Numbered from the stretch's first letter, positions 6,268 through 14,728 are shown. The stretch: 25,814 nucleotides of DNA from JAAUTS01 sp038250235 (GCA_038250235.1 JBBSCO010000042.1:1-25814), one strand, 5' to 3'. The notes: generated from the letters alone by a model not told the origin. Numbers and translations: made by a program.

Positions 6268-7197
6268 ATGAATTCTCCCACTTCAACTTCCAACTTAAAC
6301 TTCAACTCCAATAAGTCCCGTAAGGGAATTATTCTGGCCGGAGGCTGGGGCAGCCGGCTTTATCCGCTGACGGTGACCGGGAGCAAACAACTTTTGCCGG
6401 TCTATGACAAGCCGATGGTTTATTATCCCCTGTCGCTTCTGATGCTGTCCGGCATTCGCGAAATCCTGATTATTTCCGATCCGGTCAATCTTCCGCGTTT
6501 TCGAACATTGCTAGGAGACGGTGCAGCCTGGGGGCTTTCGTTTTCCTATCAGGTTCAGGAATCGCCCCGGGGTCTTGCGGAAGCCTACACTCTGGGACGG
6601 GATTTTTTGAAGGGCGCGCCGAGTTGCCTGGTGTTGGGGGATAATCTGCTTTACGGACATGACCTTGCCCGCTTTCTGGCAGAGGCGGCAGTGGATTCCC
6701 TGGGGGCTACTATTTTCGGCTATCGTGTGGCAAATCCTTCCGAATATGGGGTGGCGGAAGTGGCGATAGACGGGAGGGTTCTTTCCCTGGAAGAAAAACC
6801 TCTCCAGCCCAAATCCCATTTTGCCGTTCCGGGCCTTTATTTTTATGATGGCAGGGCTGCGGATCTGGCAGCCGCGCTGAGGCCCTCTCTGCGGGGTGAA
6901 CTGGAAATCACGGATTTGAACAGAGTCTATCTGCAGGAAGGGAATCTTAAGATCAAGCTCCTCAGCCGCGGAACCGCATGGCTGGATATGGGAACGCACG
7001 AAGGTCTTTTGGATGCCGCCAGCTTCGTCCGCACGATCCAGGCCCGGCAGGGTTTAAAAATATCCTGTCCGGAAGAAATCGCCTTCCTTCGTCGTTGGAT
7101 CACAGCAGAGCAGCTGGAACGGTCCATACACTCGATGGGAAAGAATGCCTATAGCGATTACTTGAAACAGCTACTGGAAGCACCGCATCACGGGTGA
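6268..7197 (+). CDS. rfbA: Glucose-1-phosphate thymidylyltransferase
   Basis: 309 residues. The nucleotide-binding signature is LAGGWGSRLYPLT (23-35), where most relatives have GGSGTRLYP; the Trp and Ser substitutions are conservative variants of this loop. Further diagnostic blocks are SKQLLPVYDKPMVYYPLS, ESPRGLAEAY, GDNLLYG (Asp125), SLEEKP, RGELEITDLNRVY and GTAWLDMGTHE (Asp240). It makes dTDP-glucose from dTTP and glucose-1-phosphate, feeding RfbB encoded just upstream. The protein has 17 extra residues (MNSPTSTSNLNFNSN...) before the usual first strand. No ATG, GTG or TTG exists nearer the conserved block, so the extension is probably translated. It is encoded by a degenerate GTT/AAC repeat array (6281-6309). 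The stop lies three bases from the stop of the convergent PBP gene. Confidence 0.94.
   Translation: MNSPTSTSNLNFNSNKSRKGIILAGGWGSRLYPLTVTGSKQLLPVYDKPMVYYPLSLLMLSGIREILIISDPVNLPRFRTLLGDGAAWGLSFSYQVQESPRGLAEAYTLGRDFLKGAPSCLVLGDNLLYGHDLARFLAEAAVDSLGATIFGYRVANPSEYGVAEVAIDGRVLSLEEKPLQPKSHFAVPGLYFYDGRAADLAAALRPSLRGELEITDLNRVYLQEGNLKIKLLSRGTAWLDMGTHEGLLDAASFVRTIQARQGLKISCPEEIAFLRRWITAEQLERSIHSMGKNAYSDYLKQLLEAPHHG
6281..6309. repeat. Degenerate heptamer array inside the 5' end of rfbA
   Basis: Read on the minus strand this is GTTGAA, GTTTAA, GTTGGAA, GTTGAAG, the same family as at 1773-1807 and 6098-6117. It encodes the low-complexity Ser/Asn-rich N-terminal extension of RfbA, so a normally intergenic repeat appears to have been absorbed into a coding sequence. 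Confidence 0.55.
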
Positions 7198-7200
7198 ACT

Positions 7201-9444
7201 TCAGGGTGTGAGGGGAACGGCTTGGGGGACGCGGCTGTCCGGGGTGTCCTGAATAACAGCACGCTCCTCTTCAGCCGGCATGTCCTGGAATTGATCTTTG
7301 TCCCCGCCGGGCAGGACAGTGCTGAGCACGGAGCGCCACCACGTTTGCGGGCCCTGCGCCATTTGCAGTTTATCCAGTGATGCCGCATCCAAGCGGGCCA
7401 GGGCCGAACGGCGCTGATCGTTCCGGATGTATTCGGAAGGCCCTCCCACGACGGTTTTCTTGAAAAAGAAAAACACCTTCTGTTCTTTTTTTCCCTGAAC
7501 CAACTCGAGTTCGGGAGGAACCAGAAACGGGGCCGCAGGATAATAGACCGTGGCCAGCTTCATGATTTTCCCCCAGATGGGAACCGCAATTTTTGAGGAA
7601 TAGCCGCCCGGCATAATCTGGGCCGGTTTGTCCATGCCAACCCAGACCCCGGCTGTGATATCCTTGGTGAAACCGACAAACCAGCTGTCTTTGTAGTTAT
7701 TGGTTGTTCCGGTTTTGCCTCCGATGGGGCCCTGGAGCTGGAACTGCGTGCGCAAACTGCGTGCGGTTCCGTTATCGACCACTCCTTGCAACAGATGGCA
7801 GATCTGAAAAGCCACCTGGGGGGAAAGCACACGGGTTCTACTATCAATATGCTGAAACAATTCTTTCCCGTCGTGGGTCATGATTTTTTCGATCAGGTGA
7901 GGTTTGATCTCCACCCCGTAATTGGGAAAAATTGAGAACGCCTTCGTCAGTTCGAAGGGAGTGAGTTCGCAGGCGCCGAGAAGGCTGGAGGGCAGGGCCT
8001 GCACAGGTGCGCCCCCCGCATTCTGCAACAGATGGGAGAATCCTTCGACTCCGGCGATCATGCCGGTGCGGACGGAGGCGTAATTGTCGCTGCCTTCCAA
8101 AGCTTTGCGCAGAGTGATGAATTCAGGTTTAGGCCCGGTGGGAATCTGTGTGGAAAAGGTGTCGGGCCCGAAATTTTTGAGATTGAAGCTGCTGTGATCC
8201 ACTTCGGTCAAGGCAGTGCAGTTGAGTGTGTTGAAAGCATGCGCGTAAACGAAGGGTTTGACGGTGGAACCGATCTGTCTGCGCGACATGGTTGCCCGAT
8301 TGAAGGGGCTTTCATCGAAGTTGCGCCCGCCCACGATGGCCAGCACGCCGCCATCCGCGTTGGAGAGGGCGACGAAGGCTCCTTGGAGATAATTGACCGG
8401 AGCGTCTTCCCCCTGTCGGAGATAGCTGTTGCGGGTTGGATTCCTGTAGCCCGGGTTTCTCTCGATGGCTTCAAGTCCGGCGGCCAGGCTGTTTTCCGCC
8501 GCCCGTTGGAAGGCCAGATCGATGGTGGTGTGGATGCGCAGACCTCCGCGGTAAATATGAATGCGGGTCAGGTAGTCAGGCAGCATGTCCTGCACGGTGG
8601 AAGCCACGTAGGATCCGGGTTTTTCCAACAGGGGGCGGAGAACAAGGGGTTCTTTGTTGCAGGCATCGGCCTGGGCCTGGGTGATGAAATCCGAGGTGAC
8701 CATCCGCTCCAGAGTTTTGGCCCGGGCTTTTTTGGCGTTTTCCACGTTGCGCCAGGGGGAGTAGATATTGGGGCCGGCGATGATCCCGACCAGCATGGCA
8801 CTTTCTGAAAGTGTCAGATCCTGCGTTTCCTTTCCGAAATAGGCTTCGGCGGCGGCGCCGATCCCGTAGACATTGCCGCCGAAATAAATGCGGTTGAAAT
8901 AAAAGGTGAGGATTTCCTCCTTGTCGAAGGCCAGTTCGATCCGGAGGGCAAGAAACATTTCCTTGAGTTTGCGGTCAAAGCTGCGGTCAAAGATACCGGC
9001 CGAATTGCGGGCCAATTGTTGGGTGATGGTGCTGGCTCCGGAAGAAACGCGGCGGGAAGAAAGATTGATGAAGGCGGCCCGGACAATGGAGATGGGGTCG
9101 ATACCGGGATGATAGTAAAAGCGTTCGTCTTCCTTGGCGATGACGGCTTTTTTCAGAACACGCGGTATTTTTTTACTGTCGACGAGCAGGCGGTTTTCTT
9201 CAAAAAGGCGCTGGATGACGTAACCTTTCCGGTCGTAGATGATGGTGGTGGCAGGCATCCGCGAGACCTCGTCCATGTTGAAAGAGAGAGCCCAGATTCC
9301 ATAATAGAGGAACAATCCCAGCACCAGAATCGGGGGCGAGAGAAGAACCAGGGCCAGAAAAGGATGACGGCGCATCCAAGAGGCCGGGTGCCAGGAAAAG
9401 GGATTCCAGCCTAGGCTGAACCTGCTGCGTTTTAAAAAACTCAT
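7201..9444 (-). CDS. mrcA: Class A penicillin-binding protein 1A (glycosyltransferase/transpeptidase)
   Basis: 747 residues. A single N-terminal membrane anchor (about 28-52) follows a basic cytoplasmic tail. The GT51 glycosyltransferase domain shows KEDERFYYHPGID (Glu105 catalytic), SSGASTITQQLARN (134-147) and the FYFNRIYFGGNVYGIGAAA block. The transpeptidase domain has the serine motif STVK (393-396), SDN (452-454) and KTGTT (577-581). It polymerises lipid II and cross-links peptidoglycan in the periplasm. All catalytic motifs are intact and length is typical (700-850). It is the last gene of the long minus-strand block. Its stop is three bases from the rfbA stop, so transcripts from the two sides must converge. 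The gene name is by family; the ortholog could equally be called ponA. Confidence 0.95.
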   Translation of the reverse strand: MSFLKRSRFSLGWNPFSWHPASWMRRHPFLALVLLSPPILVLGLFLYYGIWALSFNMDEVSRMPATTIIYDRKGYVIQRLFEENRLLVDSKKIPRVLKKAVIAKEDERFYYHPGIDPISIVRAAFINLSSRRVSSGASTITQQLARNSAGIFDRSFDRKLKEMFLALRIELAFDKEEILTFYFNRIYFGGNVYGIGAAAEAYFGKETQDLTLSESAMLVGIIAGPNIYSPWRNVENAKKARAKTLERMVTSDFITQAQADACNKEPLVLRPLLEKPGSYVASTVQDMLPDYLTRIHIYRGGLRIHTTIDLAFQRAAENSLAAGLEAIERNPGYRNPTRNSYLRQGEDAPVNYLQGAFVALSNADGGVLAIVGGRNFDESPFNRATMSRRQIGSTVKPFVYAHAFNTLNCTALTEVDHSSFNLKNFGPDTFSTQIPTGPKPEFITLRKALEGSDNYASVRTGMIAGVEGFSHLLQNAGGAPVQALPSSLLGACELTPFELTKAFSIFPNYGVEIKPHLIEKIMTHDGKELFQHIDSRTRVLSPQVAFQICHLLQGVVDNGTARSLRTQFQLQGPIGGKTGTTNNYKDSWFVGFTKDITAGVWVGMDKPAQIMPGGYSSKIAVPIWGKIMKLATVYYPAAPFLVPPELELVQGKKEQKVFFFFKKTVVGGPSEYIRNDQRRSALARLDAASLDKLQMAQGPQTWWRSVLSTVLPGGDKDQFQDMPAEEERAVIQDTPDSRVPQAVPLTP

Positions 9445-9488
9445 GGTTATAATGACGGATCAGAAGCTGTCCTTTGGCTTCCGTTCAA

Positions 9489-9857
9489 TCAGGGGTTTTT
9501 TGTCGGGAAAGCAAGCTCGTTCCATCCCCGCCATCCTCCGGCCATGGAAAGAACCTTGGTGTAACCCATTTTTTGAAGATTAACAGCGGAGAGGGCAGAG
9601 CGATAACCACCACCGCAATACAGGATGATCTCATGGTTTTTGTCGGGAACCCGGTCTTCAATGTCCCGTTCCAGGACACCGCGGCCGAGATGGGTGGCTC
9701 CGGGAATGATTCCCTTGGCAGCTTCATGATCCTCGCGGACATCCAGAACTGTGACCCCACCTGCTTTAAGTTTATTCAGGGTATCCTGGGCAGAAATTTC
9801 CGTGACCTGTTTACGGGCCTCTTCACACAGAGCTTGAAATCCGGGGGAGTGCTTCAT
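9489..9857 (-). CDS. Rhodanese-like domain protein
   Basis: 122 residues forming one rhodanese module without a signal peptide. The N-terminal block is GGVTVLDVREDHEAAKGIIPGATHLG. The active-site loop is CGGGYRSA with Cys81, in the six-residue loop size typical of single-domain sulfurtransferases, and the domain closes with LSMAGGWRGWNE. The family carries sulfane sulfur as a cysteine persulfide in the cytoplasm. It lies 44 bases upstream of the PBP gene in the same direction and may be cotranscribed, but no functional link is evident. The physiological donor and acceptor cannot be read from the sequence. Confidence 0.92.
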   Translation of the reverse strand: MKHSPGFQALCEEARKQVTEISAQDTLNKLKAGGVTVLDVREDHEAAKGIIPGATHLGRGVLERDIEDRVPDKNHEIILYCGGGYRSALSAVNLQKMGYTKVLSMAGGWRGWNELAFPTKNP

Positions 9858-9924
9858 CAGGATAGTCTCACGTAAAGACGCAGCGGGTGCAAGTGGAAGA
9901 AAAGAATCCGGTGATAGCGGTTAT

Positions 9925-10989
9925 TTAAGCGTTCAATCCCAGTTCCTCATAAACCGCGTCGATGACGTTTCTCATCCTTTTCTGGTGTGCGGTTTCGCCG
10001 GGCATGCCGTTGGTGATGTAAACCAGCACCAACTGATATCGGGGATCAGCGAAGGCGATGGAAGACTGGTTGCCACCGTGGCCGAAGCTTTCGGAGGAAG
10101 CGTAGGATCCATAACCGTAGGGAACGGTGTGGGGGCCGTATTGGGCCGAGTTGATGATCAATCCCAAGCCGAAATCAATCACGTGCCGAAAGGTCTGGTC
10201 CAAGAGTCCCTTGCGGTGGCGTTGTGTCATGAGATGGACGCTTTCCGCGTGGAGTATTTTACCTCCGCCTTGAAGAAGATGTTCATAGAAACGTCCGAGC
10301 GAATGGGCGGGACCCATCAGGTTGCTTCCTGTGCGCCATTGCCGGAGACGGGCGGGATCCGACATCAGAGGATGCGGAATGCAGGCCTCTCTCTCCGTAA
10401 GATACATGACGGCGTTGTTATCGGAGATGCTTTCCAAGCCCAGCGAACATCCTTCCATGTCCGCAGGAGCAAAGACTTCTTCCTGCAAGTAGTCCCGGAT
10501 AGAACGGCCATCCACTCGTCGGATGATTTCACCAAGGATCAACCAGCTTCCGTTAACGTGGTAACCAGCTTTTTGCCCGATCTCCCAGTTTGGTTCCAGA
10601 GGCGTGTTTTCGATTTCCTGGATTGCATGATCCCAATCTGCGACATCCACTTTATCGGCCAGACGGAAGCCTCCGGTGTGGGTGAGAAGATGGCGGATGG
10701 TGATGGGTTCCTTGCCTTTGGTTCCGAATTCCGGGAGGTAATGTGAGACCCGTTCATCGAGCTGGAGTTTTCTCTGTTCCATCAGTTGCAGAATAGCCAC
10801 CGCAGTAGCGGGTTTTCCTGCCGACATCCAAAGCAGGGAGGTATCATGTTTCATCGGGAATCCCTTGGATGCTTCTCCCACGGAAAAGTCCAAAACAATA
10901 TCAGCTTCGCGGCTGACATAAAGCCGTGCCCCTGGATGGAGGCCGGAGTGGATTTGTTCCTGAAGAAGGGAAAGAAGACGTTGCCGCAT
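9925..10989 (-). CDS. Serine beta-lactamase-family hydrolase (class C/EstB-like)
   Basis: 354 residues without an obvious signal peptide. The beta-lactamase fold (PF00144-type) is indicated by SAGK (Ser56-Lys59), the family SxxK nucleophile; the region ITIRHLLTHTGGF (96-108); a Tyr143 in AGYHVNGSW at the position of the usual Y-x-N motif, with Asn displaced by one residue; and GHGGNQSS (303-310) in the KTG position, as in esterase-like members. These features point to an esterase, D-aminopeptidase or other hydrolase rather than an antibiotic-degrading enzyme. Substrate is unknown. It lies 67 bases upstream of the rhodanese gene on the same strand. The start ATG at 10989 is the only good candidate; no Shine-Dalgarno sequence is visible. 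Confidence 0.88.
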   Translation of the reverse strand: MRQRLLSLLQEQIHSGLHPGARLYVSREADIVLDFSVGEASKGFPMKHDTSLLWMSAGKPATAVAILQLMEQRKLQLDERVSHYLPEFGTKGKEPITIRHLLTHTGGFRLADKVDVADWDHAIQEIENTPLEPNWEIGQKAGYHVNGSWLILGEIIRRVDGRSIRDYLQEEVFAPADMEGCSLGLESISDNNAVMYLTEREACIPHPLMSDPARLRQWRTGSNLMGPAHSLGRFYEHLLQGGGKILHAESVHLMTQRHRKGLLDQTFRHVIDFGLGLIINSAQYGPHTVPYGYGSYASSESFGHGGNQSSIAFADPRYQLVLVYITNGMPGETAHQKRMRNVIDAVYEELGLNA

Positions 10990-11064
10990 GGAAGATTCGA
11001 ATTTAGCTGCCTTTCAATGACGGGCAAGCCTGCCTGAAAATGGGGAGCGGGTCAGTTTCGTTAT

Positions 11065-11087
11065 AACCGAGACCAGGGTCTTTGGTT
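11065..11087. other. Hairpin just downstream of the small gene at 11089 (imperfect terminator candidate)
   Basis: AACCGAGACC and GGTCTTTGGTT can pair around a tiny AG loop, with one bulge and one G-U pair. It sits immediately after the minus-strand stop at 11089. A T-run follows only on the plus strand, where no gene ends, so an intrinsic terminator for the minus-strand genes is doubtful. Confidence 0.25.
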
Positions 11088-11088
11088 T

Positions 11089-11376
11089 TCATTCGCTAAC
11101 AGGCCCTACCCGCAATTCGGAGATCGCTGCTACAATCTCGAATTTTACAAAGCGCCCGTCTTCCATCTCCGACTGGGGTCGCACCCACTGGACGGAGCCG
11201 TTGCCGTAGAGGTAGGCGGGTTTGTTCCCGTTTTCGATCCTCAGGATATCGGGCGTTTCCAGAATGGAATAGATTCCGCTGGTTTTACAGTGTTGAACCA
11301 GGGATCCCTTGGCAAAGAGGAGACACGTTTCGGTGGGTCTTTTCCCATCGTCGCGGTTTCCGCGATCAGAAGCCAT
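11089..11376 (-). CDS. Small hypothetical protein overlapping exoD
   Basis: 95 residues from the ATG at 11376 (107 from the ATG at 11412). The family is not recognised. It is soluble and has no signal peptide or membrane segment. The core contains RPTETCLLFAKGSLVQHC, then SILETPDILRIENGNKPAYLYG and FVKFEIVAAI, which read as a small beta-rich domain. The start at 11376 overlaps the 3' end of exoD by 11 bases, an arrangement that favours translation coupling and argues that the frame is real. The next gene on the minus strand is 99 bases further on. No function is proposed. Confidence 0.55.
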   Translation of the reverse strand: MASDRGNRDDGKRPTETCLLFAKGSLVQHCKTSGIYSILETPDILRIENGNKPAYLYGNGSVQWVRPQSEMEDGRFVKFEIVAAISELRVGPVSE

Positions 11377-12061
11377 AACCTGAAAAATCCGGGGGTGATT
11401 CCTTGGGGTCAAAAATGCCCTGGAAGTGATTCTCCAGCCAAAGAACCACTTCGGCCCCGCCCCAGAAAATCAGAACAAAAAAGGCGATGGTCACCAAAAA
11501 ACTTCCCACCCCCAGCGAGAGGGTCAGTCCGTCCCGTTCGGCCAGGGATGCGGCCAACAGGATGACGCTCAGTGCCGGTAACAGATTGGTGAAGGGGATG
11601 GGCAGGGGAAGCAAGAGCAGGCAGCCGCAGATAAAAATGGCCCAGCCGCTGAGGAACTGGGTGAGGTGGAAGGTGAAGATCCAATCCCAGCGCGGGTGCA
11701 GGAGTTTTTCCAGGCGGGAAAGGATGCGGCCCCCGAACTTAAGAACGGTGGTGAAGAAACGGGGGCTGATTTTGGTGTCCAGAACAAAGCTTGGAATCCA
11801 GGGCTTCTTGCGCAGAGCATAACGAATCCCCAGCAAAGAAATAACCATTCCAAAGGGTGCGGAGAGACCGGGTAACGCAATCGGTTGGCAGAAAGGAAGG
11901 GAAAGCAGGACCAGAAAAAGCGTATAAACCCTGCCCTCAAACCGATCCACCATGTTGCGCAGGGTGATATCGCTGTGTCCCAGATCCCCGGCCAACTCCA
12001 AAAGTTCCAGCGACAAACGGCGCGATGGCTGGGCAGAAAGCGGAGGAGATGAAGGGTTCAT
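11366..12061 (-). CDS. exoD: ExoD family membrane protein (exopolysaccharide synthesis)
   Basis: About 231 residues from the ATG at 12061; a TTG at 12112 would add 17 residues without family resemblance. The N-terminal cytoplasmic part carries the ExoD signature LGHSDITLRNMVDRFEGRVYT, with FLVLLSLPFCQPIALPGLS and a GIRYALRKKPWIPSFV stretch after it. Four to five hydrophobic segments follow, including LFLVLLSLPF, FICGCLLLLPLPIPF and FLVTIAFFVLIFW. The family was named for an exopolysaccharide defect in rhizobia; its biochemical activity is not established. Placement directly after a glycosyltransferase and near the Wza/Wzc genes supports an envelope-polymer role. The last bases overlap the next small gene. 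Confidence 0.88.
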   Translation of the reverse strand: MNPSSPPLSAQPSRRLSLELLELAGDLGHSDITLRNMVDRFEGRVYTLFLVLLSLPFCQPIALPGLSAPFGMVISLLGIRYALRKKPWIPSFVLDTKISPRFFTTVLKFGGRILSRLEKLLHPRWDWIFTFHLTQFLSGWAIFICGCLLLLPLPIPFTNLLPALSVILLAASLAERDGLTLSLGVGSFLVTIAFFVLIFWGGAEVVLWLENHFQGIFDPKESPPDFSGYGF

Positions 12062-12131
12062 GGGAAGGGAGAGGCGCTGCTGAAGCGTGAGGTGTCGTGC
12101 TTGGGAGAGCAAGCAGTTTCCGGCAGATCAT

Positions 12132-13190
12132 TCACTTGAAAGGGTGGCACGAAAGGCTTTCCATAAGAGCCAGGGTGGCGGTCACATTTTTTTCCAGATC
12201 CCAGTCCATGGCGGTGCTACGGGCGGCCTGGCCCATGCGGTTGCGGAGGGATGGATCCATGAGTGCACGGACATAAGCGGACAGTTCATCATGGCGCGAG
12301 TTGTTTTTGACCAAAAAACCGTTTTTCCCATTTTGAATCAGTTCGCAGGCTCCGTTGGCTTCGGTGGTGATTACCGGAAGCCCTGCCGCCATGGCTTCCA
12401 GGGTTACGTTGGCAAAGGGATCATAAAGGGTGGGAAACAAAAAAAGATCCGCTGCGGCGTAGACGTCCGGCATGGAACAGGGAGGTGGGGAGTCAACAAT
12501 GACCAGGCGGGCTTTGTCCCTCCAGCGATCCATGACCAGGCGTGCGGCGCTGTGTCCCTTGCGCTCGCTTCCGCTGCCGACGAGAAGGGCCACATAATCC
12601 TCCGGTGCCAGTTTCAAGGCATCACGTCCATTCTGTCGGTTTCCAGAACTGAAAAAAGGAAAGTCCACCCCATTGAGAATGGTTTTGATGCGGTTCTCCG
12701 GATAGTCAAAAGAGCGTAGGATATCCTTTTTAACCATGTCTGAGTTGGCGATGACGCAGCGGGTATTATCAGGATGGAAGGTGATCCGTTCCAGGTGCAG
12801 CTGGGTGAAATTTTTGAGATTGGTAGTATTCTGGATCCACCCGAAAAACCCGCGCGATTCCATCCGGTGTTGCAGCCAGACTCGGTGGACGCCGTCACCG
12901 GCCCGATAGATATCGGCTTTGATTCCGCGTTCCATGCTGAAGACAAGATCGAAGGAATGGGAGGCAAGCCGTGTATTGGTTTGATCCGCAAAGAACGCCG
13001 GTTTTCTGAAAGCTGGTCCGGGAGAAGGCATGGAAATGATTTCTTTGAACGGCTCAGGTGGGCGGTTCCAGGATTCACAAATCAGGGTGGATCGGCAGCC
13101 TTTTTCCGCAAGCTTCCGAACCAGGCGAACCAGGTAATTTTCTGCCCCCCCGGTGGGTGACCAATTGCGGCGGATAAAGGCTATATTCAC
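12132..13190 (-). CDS. Glycosyltransferase family 4 (WaaG-like)
   Basis: 352 residues, GT-B fold with retaining GT4 features. The N-terminal acceptor-side loop is SPTGGAENYLVRL (11-23). A WaaG-like stretch FDLVFSMERGIKADIYRAGDGVH (80-102) and ILNGVDFPFF follow. The donor-binding half has LLVGSGSERKG, AADLFLFPTLYDPFANVTL and EAMAAGLPVITT. The usual Glu-x7-Glu pair appears as Asp257-x7-Glu265. Members of this type add a hexose to lipopolysaccharide core or another surface glycan at the inner face of the inner membrane. The start codon is a GTG at 13190, which puts the first beta strand at residue 2. It is followed closely by exoD on the same strand. Donor sugar and acceptor cannot be read from the sequence. 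Confidence 0.9.
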   Translation of the reverse strand: MNIAFIRRNWSPTGGAENYLVRLVRKLAEKGCRSTLICESWNRPPEPFKEIISMPSPGPAFRKPAFFADQTNTRLASHSFDLVFSMERGIKADIYRAGDGVHRVWLQHRMESRGFFGWIQNTTNLKNFTQLHLERITFHPDNTRCVIANSDMVKKDILRSFDYPENRIKTILNGVDFPFFSSGNRQNGRDALKLAPEDYVALLVGSGSERKGHSAARLVMDRWRDKARLVIVDSPPPCSMPDVYAAADLFLFPTLYDPFANVTLEAMAAGLPVITTEANGACELIQNGKNGFLVKNNSRHDELSAYVRALMDPSLRNRMGQAARSTAMDWDLEKNVTATLALMESLSCHPFK

Positions 13191-13280
13191 GGGAAGACGT
13201 TCAAGAAGGAGACGGGGTGGGTTTTGCGATTGTGCCTTAAATCGGTTGGGGGAAGAAAGTATTTTCTGGGGAGCTGCTGA

Positions 13281-14009
13281 TCATTGTTCAGGTTTCGGTA
13301 AAGAAGCCAGCTCGCGGCGGAGAGTGCTGTAAAGGCTGTCCATAAAAGGGTTGTTGGTCTTTTCCATAGCGGGAGAGTGGTCGCGAAAATCGTAGGGGCA
13401 GAGCAGGACGCGGATGTTTTCTTTTCCGGTCAGCGCGGCCAGAACGAACAGATCCTCTGCAGCTTCATCTCCCATGGCGAGACAGCCGATGGAAACCTGG
13501 TTGCCGTGGATCATGATGTCACCGCCCAAATGAGTGCGGCCTTCCTGAGCTGCCCGGTTGCGATCTGTGGCATTGGGATAGGAGATGCGCATGGAAAGAT
13601 GATAGAGGCTGTTCGGATTTAGATAATCGATACCGTAGACCCCCTCCGGCACCTGCCCATCACCCTCGCGAAGTTTCGGTCCGGGGCCGCCACTGGCGGC
13701 GAGGACGGGATAGGAGCGGAGCGCTCTCATGGGACCATTGCGGAGCGAGGCATGGACCTCGAGGCGTTTTTCTGCTTTGAGTCCAATAAAAACGAGTCTG
13801 TCCGGTGGATAGGGGACGCCGGCCTGCTCAAAGAAAGGTGCCAGGCGTTTTTGCACCACCGGTCCATACTGGGTCAGGCGGTCACTTATGCTGTGGATCT
13901 TGGTGGTTTTGAGCACGAGGAAGTCTTTGAGAAAAAGCAGTTCCTGGCGGAAGAACCAGGCGATCCCCAGAAGAGTGAGCAGGAGAAGGCCCGAGAGAAG
14001 CTTTTTCAT
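13281..14009 (-). CDS. L,D-transpeptidase-fold (YkuD) protein of the YafK type
   Basis: 242 residues. The N-terminus MKKLLSGLLLLTLLGIAWFF is a signal anchor, so the enzyme works in the periplasm. The catalytic block is GGDIMIHGN (162-170) followed by VSIGCLAMG, with His168 and Cys176 as the expected catalytic pair of the YkuD fold. The preceding SYPNATDRNRA and the PEGVYGIDYLNPNS stretch match the YafK/COG3034 branch. E. coli YafK (LdtF/DpaA) removes Braun lipoprotein from peptidoglycan rather than forming cross-links, so a trimming function is as likely as cross-linking here. It starts 24 bases after ktrA and is probably cotranscribed with it. Confidence 0.9.
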   Translation of the reverse strand: MKKLLSGLLLLTLLGIAWFFRQELLFLKDFLVLKTTKIHSISDRLTQYGPVVQKRLAPFFEQAGVPYPPDRLVFIGLKAEKRLEVHASLRNGPMRALRSYPVLAASGGPGPKLREGDGQVPEGVYGIDYLNPNSLYHLSMRISYPNATDRNRAAQEGRTHLGGDIMIHGNQVSIGCLAMGDEAAEDLFVLAALTGKENIRVLLCPYDFRDHSPAMEKTNNPFMDSLYSTLRRELASLPKPEQ

Positions 14010-14033
14010 CGCGACGGGAATTTTTGTTTCCTA

Positions 14034-14708
14034 TCAAAGATCCAGAAGCCTGTGGACGTCCTCTTCCTTTCCGAAAAGACCAATGTAATCATCCGGCTCA
14101 AAAGTGTGTTTGGGATCCACTTCCCCCCGGCAAAGCATGCGATCAACATCCCCCTCCCGCTCGTTGGAAAACAAGGCCACGACATTGAGGCGGAATTTTT
14201 CACGAAGTTTTAGCTCCAGCAGGTTTTTCCCCACGAATGCAATCGGAACCCGGAGTGTGGCCAGCCAATAACCGTTTCCCATGGGCAGAGCTTCCCGGAC
14301 GCCTTCCATGAGAATTTTTTGGGCCAGGCGGAGTCCGGCATCTTCGGAGGGGACAATCACTTCAGTGGCGCCGAGACGCTGCATGATGCGGCGTTCGCGA
14401 CAATGTTCCACCTGGACAAGGATTTTTTTAATACCAAGGGACTGGAGACAGGAGAGCACCAGAACCGTTTCCCCCAGGTCGTCACCCAGGGCCAGGATCA
14501 CGGCTTTGCATTGGAACAGATCCTGGGCGCGGAGGGCCCGTTCGTCGGAAGCATCCAGAATCAGGGCGGAGTTAACTTCGTCCTTGATTGATTCGACGCG
14601 TTCCCGGTTGCGGTCGATGGCGATGACCTCGACCCCCATTTGGGAAAGGGCGCGGGCGGCACTGGCCCCGAAACTTCCCAATCCGATAACGGCATATTTT
14701 TTACTCAT
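14034..14708 (-). CDS. ktrA: K+ uptake regulatory subunit KtrA/TrkA (RCK domains)
   Basis: 224 residues from the ATG at 14708, where GGAGAT stands a suitable distance upstream; the frame is open further to 14765 but that would overlap ktrB and lacks family resemblance. The RCK_N domain has the Rossmann loop VIGLGSFGASAARAL (7-21), an acidic residue at the end of the second strand (Asp32) and LDASDERAL. The C-terminal part (about 140-224) is an RCK_C domain ending EPDDYIGLFGKEEDV. Eight such subunits form a cytoplasmic ring gating the KtrB channel in response to nucleotides. Length fits KtrA (about 220) rather than the double-length TrkA. It follows ktrB by 20 bases. Confidence 0.93.
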   Translation of the reverse strand: MSKKYAVIGLGSFGASAARALSQMGVEVIAIDRNRERVESIKDEVNSALILDASDERALRAQDLFQCKAVILALGDDLGETVLVLSCLQSLGIKKILVQVEHCRERRIMQRLGATEVIVPSEDAGLRLAQKILMEGVREALPMGNGYWLATLRVPIAFVGKNLLELKLREKFRLNVVALFSNEREGDVDRMLCRGEVDPKHTFEPDDYIGLFGKEEDVHRLLDL

Positions 14709-14728
14709 AGCAGGGGATCTCCGATGGT

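Noticed and set aside
8032..8808. 258-residue plus-strand frame
   Set aside because: Antisense to the PBP1A gene with intact motifs; Gly/Asp-rich composition typical of a reverse-phase shadow.
9985..10746. 253-residue plus-strand frame
   Set aside because: Antisense to the beta-lactamase-family gene, no recognisable domain, no ribosome-binding site.
12087..12719. 210-residue plus-strand frame
   Set aside because: Antisense to the GT4 gene, which has full donor-binding motifs.
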